Below are positions 53,924 through 63,524 of a stretch of DNA of 64,000 bases, one piece after another. The translations under genes were made by a program, and so were the position numbers. The DNA comes from Papaver somniferum. Its lineage: Eukaryota; Streptophyta; Magnoliopsida; Ranunculales; Papaveraceae. Under the pieces are notes generated by a model. That model had not been told where the DNA came from, made no database searches, and saw only the letters and a program-made list of their open reading frames with translations. Numbering within the stretch: the stretch's first letter is position 1; every line of letters starts with the position of its first letter. The DNA lies in contig NC_039362.1 of the NCBI RefSeq assembly GCF_003573695.1, positions 14,528,063 through 14,592,062 on the forward strand. The letters run 5' to 3'.

Positions 53924-55541
53924 TCAAGCATGGTACTCCTTGAGCCATTTCCCATTAATGAATGCTTCCAGTTTGCCTCCGTCCATCTTGATGATCTTGT
54001 AGTATCCGGTGTTGTAAGCCTTGGTGACTATGTAAGGACCTTCCCATTTTGGAGAGAACTTTGAGGCAAACATGTCTTGCTGAATGTGTTTAGATGTTTT
54101 TAAAACCAAATCTCCTATTGCGAAAACACCTGATTTTACAGTTTGTCATATGCTCTGGAGATCCTGTTGCTGTATGTCTGAGCACGTTCCTCTGCTTTAC
54201 TTCTTCTGAAGTCTAGAGTGTCCAACTTGGCAATCCTGGAATTCGATTCTTCGACTTCGTTCCAGTGAACCCCACTTGATGCTGCAATCCTAGATGACGG
54301 GATTTTAATTTTTGCTGGGAGGATCGCGTCTGCGCCGCAAAAAAGTGAATAGGGAGAAACTCCAATAGGGCTTCTAGGTGTTGTCCGATACGCCCATAGC
54401 GCCATCGGTAGTTGTTCGTGCCATTCTCAGGGATTGTCATATACTGTCCAACTGAGAATCTGAATCAGCGTCTTGTTGGTGCTCTCAGCTTGTTCGTTCC
54501 CCTGGGGGTAATAGATGGTGGAGAAAACTTGTTTAATCCCATACTCCTCAAGAAATTATCGTACTTGTTTGTTGGCGAAGGGAGTATCGTTGTGAAAGAT
54601 GCAACCGTTGCTCCTGTAGTCCCTCGTATAGGGATAGATTCAACCCATTTGATGAAATACTCTGTTGCGGTTAAGATACACTCATGCTTCCTGGACGACG
54701 GCGGGTTGATTTTTCCAATAATGTCAAGTAACCAGATGTAAAACGACCATGGACTGCTTACCGAGTGTAAAGGATTAGAAGGTGCATGAATGAAGTTTTC
54801 ATGGACTTGACATTTGCGGAAGCTTTGAACAAATGCAGCTGCGTCATCTTCCATAGTCGGCCAATAATACATTTCATCTATTTGAAGAAAAAGCTTTCTC
54901 TTCCCTTGATGCTCCCCTTCATGCATTTCTTTCAACATGATTGGAATCTCGGTCTCATCCAGGCACCGTAACAGGTCGCCTCCAAAGCTTTTACGATACA
55001 AGATCCCTTCGTGAAATACGAATCTCCTCGCCTTTTGATTCATCTTGACGGCGTCCTTTTGATTGGCGGGAGTTGTTCCGTCGCGAAGGTAGCTGATATA
55101 CGGTTCTCTCCAGTCCCCAAAATGGCTTATGCTGAAAACCTCCAATTGATGTGGCGGTGCTTGGCAATTCGGGAAAGACTTTTGGGGCAACCGAGACTAA
55201 GTTTCCATTTCCGGCCAGTAATAGCTGAGGTGTTGAAGACAATGATAGAGCGTCACTACCAATGTTTGTCCGCAAACTTCCCCATGAACACGATTGAGTT
55301 GCAACTGTGCTTCTTCATCTCCGAGACATCTTGACAAAGAGACATCCGGGTTTCGGTGGTATAATATACCATGAAGTTTGAAGAAGTTCTGCAGGGTTTT
55401 GAGACTGACCTTTCCCTGAGAAAGTGAGCTGCTGAGCTCTTGAATGATCGGAGTCCTCCAATCGTGGGTCTCAGTTTCTTTTCCCTGTGAAATCCATGTT
55501 GATTCTATCATCCTCCTCTTCACCGTTAAGGTTTCTTTCAA
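53924..55541 (-). pseudogene. Integrase of D
   Basis: Minus-strand order: DWREPYISYLRDGTTP, FHEGILYRKSFGGDLLR, EMHEGEHQGKRKLF, YYWPTMEDDA ... SFRKCQVHEN (the first Cys of the CxxC pair is Phe, so the zinc finger is damaged). Core: WLLDIIGKINPP (first Asp), TATEYFIKWVESIP, then a deletion: GATVASF is followed at once by the NDTPFANK equivalent in another frame, so about 20 residues with the second catalytic Asp are missing; STIYYPQGNEQAESTNKT (Glu) follows. C-terminus: MALWAYRTTPRSP, KFSPKWEGPYIV (GPY module) and NGKWLKEYHA, stop at 53924. Inactive. Confidence 0.87.
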
Positions 55542-55935
55542 ACCTTCGAACTGCGGATTGGATGCCAGCGTGGCTAAACCATCGACATGTCTGTTGTTGT
55601 TGCGACCGACGTGGTTATGGTGGCATCAGCGAAGTATTTTAGTAACTTTTGCGCCTCTGATCGGTACGGGCCAGTGTTAACTCCTTTAACGCATATACCC
55701 CGTTCATTTGATTAACTAGTAACTTAGAGTCACCTTTTATCTCCAATCGTGTGACCCCTGCTTGCTTGGATAACGACATTCCTATGAGAAAGGCTTCATA
55801 TTCTGCTAAGTTGTTGGTGCATTGAAAGTCCAACTTGAAAGAGTGTGAGAAGACTTCATCGGTCGGAGACACTAGGACCACGCCCGCACCACCTGTGTTA
55901 TTTCTAGGAGTAGCGGAGCCGTCAAAATATAACAA
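55542..55935 (-). pseudogene. Second RNase H of D
   Basis: LYFDGSATPRNNTGGAGVVL (Asp), NNLAEYEAFLIGM (Glu) and LEIKGDSKLLVNQMNGVYAL (Asp) run in one open minus frame of 98 codons, then a frameshift in the D-R-R-K-S-Y region. It is the archaeal-type RNase H of the Tat lineage, better preserved than in H. Confidence 0.85.
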
Positions 55936-56085
55936 CCATACTTCTTCTTCGACAATGGATATGTCTGGGAATTCTCCAGGCAGGTCTTCATGTAGTGCAA
56001 TGGTGCCTTCCCTGGGGAACGCTGCTAATAGATCTGCAAATGCTTGTCCTTTGATAGCTATGGGCGATGCACATGTTATGTCTAG

Positions 56086-57200
56086 CTATGACATTTGGAG
56101 AAGCCATTTGGCCAACCTCCCCATCAAGGCCGGTTTCGAAAGCAGAAACTTCGTAGGATCATATTTAGATATAAGTACTACCTTGTTTGACAGCAGGTAA
56201 TGTCTGAACTTCTGAATGGAATGAATTAAGGCTAAGAACGCTTTTTCCTCCTTGGGATATCTGAGTTCAGCATCTCTTAATATTCGGCTGAAATAGTATA
56301 TAGGATAATCGATCCCCTCGTCATCTTCCTGAGCGAGCAAACCCCCGACGGAAGTATCACTGAAATCAGTGTAGAAGCATAGCGGTCTTCCTTGAACGGA
56401 AGACTTCGTGTCAGCTGGAGATGATAATATTCGTTGGATCTTTCGAAACACTTCATGTTGCACTGCGGTCCAGGTAAAATTCGCCCCTTTTTCAGCAAGG
56501 GGGTGAATGAGACAACGAACTGGGACGGATCGGGTATAAAACTCCGAATGTAGTTCACCTTTCTCAAGAAGCTTTGGAGATCCTTCACATTTCGTGGTGG
56601 TTGCATCGTGAGGATAGCTTGAGTTTTGGATGGATCCACCTTGATCCCTTCGGCAATTACCTGAAATCCCAGGAATTTGCCCGAGGCAACTCCGAAAGCA
56701 CATTTCAAAGGATTCATCTTCAACTTGTATTCACGGCACCCTTCAAAAACTTGTTGTAGAACCGTTGTGTGGTCCGCCCGAGCTTTTGATTTGACTACGA
56801 TATCATCCACATAGTCCTCGACTTTCTTGTGCATCACGTCATGAAAGATTATCGTCATGGCGTGTTGATACGTTTCAGCGGAATTGTTTAGTCCAAAAGG
56901 CATCACGATATAATAAAAATTTCCAAGAGGAGTTCGGAAAGTTGTCTTACTTGCGTCATGTTCATACATCCTTATCTGATTGTAGCCGTTGTACCCATCC
57001 ATGAAGGAAAACATGTCGTGTCCACTGGTAGCATCTACTAGCATGTCGATGTTGGGTAGAGGAAAATCGTCTTTGGGGCAGCATTTGTTCAAATCTCTGA
57101 AATCCACGCAGCACTTGATCTGTCTGTTTTTTTTTCACCGGGACTACATTAACCAACCAGGTCGGATGATGAATAAGTTTAATGAAGCCGACAACTAGCA
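56086..57200 (-). pseudogene. Reverse transcriptase and RNase H of D
   Basis: VNVVPVKKK, a frameshift, DFRDLNKCCPKDDFPLPNID, FSFMDGYNGYNQI, VMPFGLNNSAETYQ, VEDYVDDIVVKSKA (catalytic YVDD), LKMNPLKCAFGVASGKFLGF, PPRNVKDLQSFLRKVNYI. A frameshift near 56500 switches to the frame carrying the RNase H: FTWTAVQHEVFRKIQ, PLCFYTDFSDTSVGGLLAQED, LRYPKEEKAFLALI. Long open stretches (276 and 205 codons) make this the best-preserved pol in the window. Confidence 0.9.
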
Positions 57201-57697
57201 GCTTCTGGATCTCATCTTTGATTTGCTCCTCTATTTCGTGCCTGAATTATCTCGGAGATTGTTTGGCCGGCTTGGATCTAGGTATGATGTGTAGATGATG
57301 GGTGACCAATTTTTCCTCTAAACCGGGCATTTATTCGTATGTCCAAGCGAAAATGTCCTGTTATTCTTTGAGAATTTCTACGAGCTTCGTGCGTTCATCC
57401 ATACACAAGGTTGAGCTGATAGAGATAGGCCTAGGAAATTCTTTACTCCCGATGTTAACCATCTCAATCTCATCAGTTGTGGAGTTGGTGCCGTCTTGCA
57501 GTTTTCGTGGAACATCTAACACTTCTTCTTGTAGACCGTCGTTGTTGTAGCATTCCGTTGGGCGGAGAGACTGGGTAATAGTCTCCCCTGCTAATTGCTA
57601 ACAACGGTGTCGGTACACGGTTTTTTCCTTTCTGGTCACGTCTTGCTACGAAAGTCCGTTCCCTCTTAGCATTGGTGCGGGTCGTGGATTCACGTGA
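57201..57697 (-). pseudogene. Protease-RT linker of D
   Basis: Decayed sequence between protease and RT; MPGLEEKLVTHHLH (about 57330-57290) corresponds to the MPGLDEKMLTHH segment of H. Stops in all frames. Confidence 0.5.
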
Positions 57698-58165
57698 TTA
57701 AGAAGGATCAATATGCTTTGCCAGCAAAGGTGCAGGTTTAACCTTTAATGATACGAGCCGGTCCTCCTCCTGGATCGATGTCCACGTGGGGAGCGGAATG
57801 TAGTGAGATTTGTCTGACTTCTCACGTGGAGCTTCTCTCAGCTCGAACAATTCCACTCCGCATATTGGCGCGTAAGGAGACAGTGATGCAGGAATACGAA
57901 CTACCTCCTTATTTAGCATAATTTTCAGGCATTTGTGATACGTCGAAGGGATGATCCCGCATGTGTTGGTTTGATTTCCTTCAAAGTATATCATCGTGGT
58001 AGGTTGTCGCACGATCTTTCTTGGGCGGACCTTGGCTGTCCTGAGTGTCTTGAGAGTAATCATATTCGAAGACACTCCTGTGTCGATGAGGGCCCTCTTG
58101 AAATATGAATCCTTGATGCGTGCAGTAACGTGTAGGGCCCGACTATGAACCTCTTCTACCATCAT
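57698..58165 (-). pseudogene. Protease of D with an internal deletion
   Basis: An open minus frame of 155 codons: EEVHSRALHVTARIKDSYF, RALIDTGVSSNMI (catalytic D-T-G), TLRTAKVRPRKIV, then FEGNQTNTC joined directly to GIIPSTYHKC. Compared with H, about 40 residues including the I-L-G-R-P-W motif are missing in frame at that point. The deletion should destroy the protease fold although the frame stays open. Confidence 0.8.
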
Positions 58166-58169
58166 GTCT

Positions 58170-58461
58170 TCTTATGTAAATGTAACATTTTTCACATACA
58201 TCTCTGGTGTTTTTTGGGTTTCTGGACGCAAAAGAATCAAACGCACGTCCAGGGCTATCTGGTTATTGCAGCAAACGTCTCCGCCCGCTGGTTCTTCGAG
58301 AGGTGTAAAAGCTCGCATAAACTTTTCACTAGAGAAGCTGCTTCCTGGTCTACCGGCCTCTGGTTCATAGTGAAACTATTTACTTGAGGAGGATCATTAT
58401 GAGGAACAGTCCCCAATGTAGAAATTTCCGTGACAGGAGAACCGCTCATATCTGATGTCAT
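58170..58461 (-). pseudogene. Short N-terminal peptide of D in place of gag
   Basis: SGSPVTEISTLGTVPHND, QVNSFTMNQRPVDQEAASL, VKSLCELLHLSKNQRAETFAAI, then stops before the protease. It matches the equivalent peptide of H. Only about 520 bp separate primer site and protease, too little for a capsid and nucleocapsid. Confidence 0.65.
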
Positions 58462-58687
58462 CTTGACGAGGAGATCGAGTATTCCGTTTATTGTTTATTT
58501 AACTCGGTCAATTTTGGGATTCTTCCGGCTACACCATCAGATACACAGTTGGGAGGAGGGGTATCTTCGTTGGAGGAACTTCGACCGGGATTTGAAGTTG
58601 TTTGGGTAGTCCTAAGGCCAAACATTTTGAAATCAGTAAAATTGAACTAGGTATTGAAGAAATTGACTTCACAACCGAGAGATTAAT

Positions 58688-58705
58688 CTCCCATCGTGGT
58701 CGCCA
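58688..58705 (-). other. Primer-binding site of D
   Basis: Minus strand TGGCGACCACGATGGGAG, two bases inside the 5' LTR (58708). Confidence 0.72.
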
Positions 58706-58707
58706 GT

Positions 58708-61194
58708 TGTTTATGGGTGAAAACGGTTTCTACTGGTTTTGGTAAATTTGGGTGTGTGTGGATGAGAAACGAATCTAAACCCTAAACAAATGCACTGCAC
58801 GGGAGTGCTTTTGATTCGAGAGATCAATCTATACAATTCTGGCCTAAACCAAGAAATGGTCTTTCCAGACTTGCTTCGGTCACAAAGTGAAGGAAATGGG
58901 GTTGATCTTATGAAGGGAAGCGAAGAAGGTGTTGAGATTGTGAAGGTGTTGGTTGTTTATGGCTTGTATCAGAATGTCGAACTGTCTTGTAGAATGCAAG
59001 CTATCAGTTCTGAGTGTTTCTGAATATGGTGTTAACAATAACTTGGTTTCTTGTGTTATCTTTTCCGTGTTGTTGGAAATAGGCCGAAGAACCTATTTAT
59101 ACAAGTCATTTAAGCGCAATCCTCATCTAGTAGTAAGTGGAGAAAGTTGAGTGTTGGAGTAGTGGGGTCGTGCAGGTGGTTGTCACACGATCACGCCTTT
59201 TCCCACTTCTCTCATCATCGTTAACCGTCCATGCTTCCTAACACGTTATTGTAATGGGCGTGTTGCAAGCCGCACGCTGTAAACCGCCAGACCAAAATCC
59301 TAGTAAGCATCCCCCAATTTGTGACATGTTTGATGTCTCGAACGAGTGGGTCGTGGGACCCACCGCATGAAATAGCATGTGGTGTTAACTAAACAATTGA
59401 TGTTACATCGTGTGTTTTAAGGATCGACTGAAGAGTCGCGTATTAAGCGTCTTAAAACAAAACCAATCCCAACCATCTTTGAGTGATTGTTCGGAGGACG
59501 CTTAGGCAGACCATTACCAGGACGATCACTCCATGTGATAGAGTGATGGGCGATCATTATTGAGGCGTTCTGTTGGTCGCATAATTCCTCATCTAAGACG
59601 TCCGTCCAAGTTGGTAAAGTTGGACGGATGTGATGACTTATTTGCTGAAAATTAGGGTTTTAGAAGTGTACAACATCTCCCCTTTGGCTTGGTCGAATTC
59701 AAGCATGGGCGTCCCTTCTGGTGGGACCGACCGGCTATGAGTGGAGTCGGCCCGCTGATGTGTGCGTCTACACCTTTTGATTCCATGAAGGTTCGATATA
59801 AGCCACTCAAATTGGCTGGAAAAGATGAGTGGTTGTGATCGATTTGCGACATTAATTCATTGCCGCAAAGGAATTGTTTGATTTTTGAAGCCATTTCCTA
59901 TCCTCTTTGGGGCGCGCGTTTCGAGACATCAGATCCCACTTTGCAAAGGCCGACCGGTCACACATCCAGGTGGGAATGCAGTGATCACGTCAACATCCTC
60001 GGGTCCTCCTGAGTCTATATTTATACCCTCCGTTTAGGCCGGCGAAGATGGATGGACGTGATCGAACTGCGACAGATATGTTATGTCGCAAACCCTAATT
60101 AGGGTTTTGAGCACGCAACTTTGGCCAATCCAATTTTCTAGTCGCGCCTCTCCTTTGGGGAGGCCGATGGTATAGGTCCCACATTGGGTTGGCGGTGAAC
60201 TTGTGTGTACCTTCCTTGTGGTCCTAGGTGCGATCTAAGCCATCCAATTATATCGGCTAAGTTGGATGGTCGTGATCGATTTTAACACGCTTGGAATTTC
60301 TGCGACCTTAGAAGCATCACGGCTACCATGTTTTGGAGCAAACATTTCAATGCTCCATGGCCTTGTCGTGAGAAACCAATCGGGTAGATGGGAAGTGGGC
60401 CCACCAACGTACATGTTAGCGCTTCCTTGATCATTCGCGGGATGATCTAATCCGTCCAACCATGCTGGCAAAGTTGGACGGTTGTGATGGTTTTGAGACT
60501 GCTTTGGACAGTCTAAGCTCGTCGAGCTTTATAAAATAGCGTCGGCCGCTCAACTTTGGGTTGGCGTATTGGTGACGCTAGGGGATTTGTTGATTAATCG
60601 ACCGGCTAGGGCATAAGTGGACCCGTCGGTGATCATCGCAATGATTTCCTACTCCTACAAGGGTTCGGCTAGGCTAGTCAAATCATGCGGCCAACTTGTG
60701 TGTTCGTGATCGTTTCTGAGACTGATACAGACAGTCCAGATTTCCCTTAGGAAATTAAATATGCTCGACCAGTCCAATTAAAGCGCGATACGAGATTCTA
60801 ATTGTTAGAGAATGGTATAACTTGTACGGGTATTTTGTGCGCACCTCAATATTGGCACTTGGATATTCGTGTTACTCTGCTGAGAGTAAACACTCAGTCG
60901 TCATGCCATACCAATGATGAGAGTTCTGATAGGAACGACACAGGAAATACCAGGAAAATCATGCATTAATTAGTAATGCTGAAAATTCACATAATATTTT
61001 GGATTGTTGCTACATGCACCATTCTGGATGAATTTGTGTATTTATCGAATTGCTTCTAATAAATAAAGCGAAGAGGTTTTTGCACTCATCACTTGTCAAT
61101 TCGCTTTACCCTTTGCAGGATGTCAGCGCGTTAAATATTGGTTTTATAATTTTAGTCCTGAATTTGAATCCTAATTTGAATTCCACCATCAACA
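58708..61194 (-). repeat. 5' LTR of D
   Basis: In plus coordinates it begins TGTTTATGGGTGAAAACGG and ends CCACCATCAACA, followed by AGACT. It is collinear with 49902-52361. TATAAATAGG is at 59092-59101 on the minus strand; the hairpin array is at about 59.6-60.7 kb. Confidence 0.9.
59092..59101 (-). promoter_or_regulatory. LTR TATA box (D 5' LTR)
   Basis: Minus strand TATAAATAGG in the CTTGTATAAATAGGTTC context. As the 5' LTR promoter it would drive the genomic RNA of D. Confidence 0.65.
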
Positions 61195-61199
61195 AGACT

Positions 61200-61750
61200 C
61201 TAATTTGAATCCTCAGTCAGACAGTGCATGATAACCCTTGGACATGGCACTTTGGGCATATAGGGCATCTCCAAGGAGCTCTACCGGCGCTTCCCCCTAT
61301 TCTCTCGTCAACGGCACAGACGCTATTCTCCCAGCATAAATTAAAATCCTATCGTCTAGGATTATCAAAGCGAGCGGGGTCCAACGGAACGAGGCTGAAA
61401 TGAAAAATGCCAGGATAGAAGAGCTAGACACTTTGGATTCCAGAAGATCTAAAGCAGAATACCACGTGCAAGCATACAGAAATAGGATTTCCCGAGCATA
61501 CGACAAATCTGTAAAGACTCGGGTTTTTCAAGTGGGGAATCTGGTGTTGAAGACCGCCAAACACATCCAGCGGGACATGGCGGCGCCAAAATTTTCCCCA
61601 AAATGGGAAGGGCCTTACGTGGTCATCAAATCATATAGCAGTGGATACTACAAGATTTTCAAGAGGGATGGAGGAAAAGTGGAAAAAGTCATCAACGGAA
61701 AGTGGCTCAAGGCATATTACGCCTCACCCTTACAACACTTCTCGTCGTAG
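61200..61750 (+). pseudogene. Integrase of H, part 2
   Basis: It resumes after D: DNPWTWH, MALWAYR-like and PYSLVNGTDAILP-like remnants in shifted frames, then one open frame from 61400: IEELDTLDSRRSKAEYHVQA, RVFQVGNLVLKTAKHIQ, KFSPKWEGPYVVIKSY (GPY module), NGKWLKAYYA, stop at 61748. The GPY/F C-terminal module confirms it as the end of the integrase cut at 49901. Confidence 0.87.
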
Positions 61751-61912
61751 GACGGCTAGCCAAGAATTTTTCTGTTTCCTTCACATTCCTTTTATCAAGT
61801 TTCATTTAGTGCAAGCACTTTAATGAAAATTATCTTATTTCTCCAAAACCAATAAAAAAAATACACACGTTCAAAACCAGAAAGAAGACTAGGCATCTCA
61901 CAACTACATAAC

Positions 61913-62830
61913 TCAGAAATGCCCTTCCAATAGATTGTAATTCCTTGAACGCATCATCTCCGACCTGTCTTGATATTTTTCGGTCTTACTCTCCAAGACA
62001 TGGATACCCTTTCCCATCCTTTGGGGTTCCACGGCCAGAGATTCCTCCCCTTTCAAAATGTCTTTTGGGATAGGAACGATGCCGACAAGAATGATGTCTC
62101 TGTCAACCTTCACAATGTCGAGATTCCGCCGCATCCAACCTACATTGAACTTAAGGGATTCACATGTAGACATCATGTTTTCCCACCTTCCAATAGTTGA
62201 TTCTGTAACGGCGCAAATAGATGTGCCCTCCATTCCAACAATCATGGGCATAAGATAATTCACTGTTGCAACCAAAGAAGACGAACAATGTCTCACCACG
62301 TTCCTAGTGGCGATATGGCCATATCTTTTCCATATTCTTGTATACAGAGCCACGAATTCCTTTCGTAATAGGAATTAACCGACACTCTGGTAGCTAGAAG
62401 ACAAACACTTCGTGCAGATGCCAAATGACGAGTCTGCATTGGGATGTTCATGGCAAGAGGTACCCAAATCAGCATTTTCCAAATCAGCAGCAGTCAGCGT
62501 GCTCGGGTTCGAAAGAAAAGTGGAGGATAGATTATCGTCATCAATGACGGTCACACATTTGTCAATTGGATATCTCTGCACAAAAGAAAGTCTCTCTTCG
62601 TCACTCGCTGGCAATATTAAATAAATATCTACTGGTTAATGAAAGCATACCGGTATGATTTTCTTGACTCGGATAGTCTGGATTGGGGAGCTTCTATGAG
62701 AGCCAGACCGATCTCACTTGACTGGAGAATCTGGACGATTTGAGGATCCTTCACTTCTACACGATATGCCGAAAGAAAACACGAATTCATCAAGAGAAAC
62801 TTTTGCTGGAAGGATGATGCAACTTCACCT
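61913..62830 (-). pseudogene. Antisense accessory gene of H
   Basis: Same place and orientation as in D: between integrase and 3' LTR, opposite to pol. A first exon (about 62830-62651) reads SSFQQKFLLMNSCFLSAYRV and IVQILQSSEIGLALIEAPQ, ending KIIP before GTATGC. A short intron ends TTTGTGCAG and exon 2 begins at 62575: RYPIDKCVTVIDDD, a TAA near 62376, then LYTRIWKRYGHIATR, ENMMSTCESLKFNVGWM and a charged helical tail to TAG/TGA near 61913. The exon phase fits (phase 0). Relative to D the first exon differs. No PMD. Function unknown. Confidence 0.62.
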
Positions 62831-62969
62831 ACATATATACTGCAGAAACCCTAGAGAGAAACAGATGATGAGCAAACGCGATAAGCCTACATAACATCTG
62901 AAAAATCAGCCTCCATAAATTTTCTCATCGAAACCCTAATGAAAAGGCGTTAACCACGAGAGGAGACAG

Positions 62970-63235
62970 ACAAGATATCCAGCACCTTCTCCGCATCGGC
63001 CAACCAGCACCTTCCCCTCGTCAGCTAACAATACCTTCTCTGCGTCAGCCAGCCATCACCTTCTCTGTGTCGGACAACCAGCACCTTCTCCGCTTCCCCC
63101 TGCCAACATCTTTTCCGCGTCGGCCAGCCAACACTTTCTCCTCCATGCCCATACAGTACCTTCTCCGTGTTGGCCAGCCAACATCTTCTCCGCGTCGGCC
63201 AGCAAACGCCAGCATCTTCTCCGCGACATCAAACG
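62970..63235 (+). repeat. Minisatellite CCTTCTCCGCGTCGGCCAGC in the H 3' region
   Basis: About nine units of roughly 20-34 bp with core CACCTTCTCCGCGTCGGCCAGCCAA lie between the antisense gene and the 3' LTR. The frames on both strands across it are repeat by-products. A related CTTCTCTGCGTCG motif occurs once at 34159 in E1, probably the unexpanded state. Confidence 0.8.
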
Positions 63236-63524
63236 CCAACTTTTCACTCCCAACGAGTGTCGTCTGCCTTTCCCTAGCCAGCAGCACTGCAGGCTATTTC
63301 TTAACCAGTATACTACACTGGTGCGAACACTCTATGGCCAAGACAAAGTCATACAAAAGCTTCCAACATAAAGATCACGGTTTCTTCATGTTTTCCTCCA
63401 AAGGTTAGTCGAACTTCCTCGACAATTTCTTTACGCATTTCTCTTTCGATTCTATGATTGTCTTTCACCATCTCATGCTTACCCCGCAACAAATCCAATA
63501 TTACGTGCTAATCAGGGGACTTAA
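63236..63524 (+). other. 3' non-coding region and polypurine tract of H
   Basis: Collinear with 34400-34664 of E1 (ATCACGGTTTCTTCATG, GGTTAGTCGAACTTCCTCG, CATGCTTACCCC). It ends with CAGGGGACTTAA, the polypurine tract, right before the LTR. Confidence 0.7.

Larger units (their letters stand above)
49902..61194 (-). mobile_element. Complete Ty3/gypsy element D (11.3 kb), inserted in H
   Basis: LTRs 49902-52361 and 58708-61194 with AGACT at 49897-49901 and 61195-61199. Its primer site, polypurine tract and pol order (read on the minus strand) show it is a complete minus-strand element of the same family as H and E1. The U3 part of its LTR is unrelated to that of E1/H, lacking the 79-bp and CATGCC arrays. 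LTR divergence is about 6% over the first 240 bp. Confidence 0.92.

Noticed and set aside
62970..63408. Frames on both strands over the CCTTCTCC repeats
   Set aside because: Minisatellite by-products; the repeat period keeps frames open.
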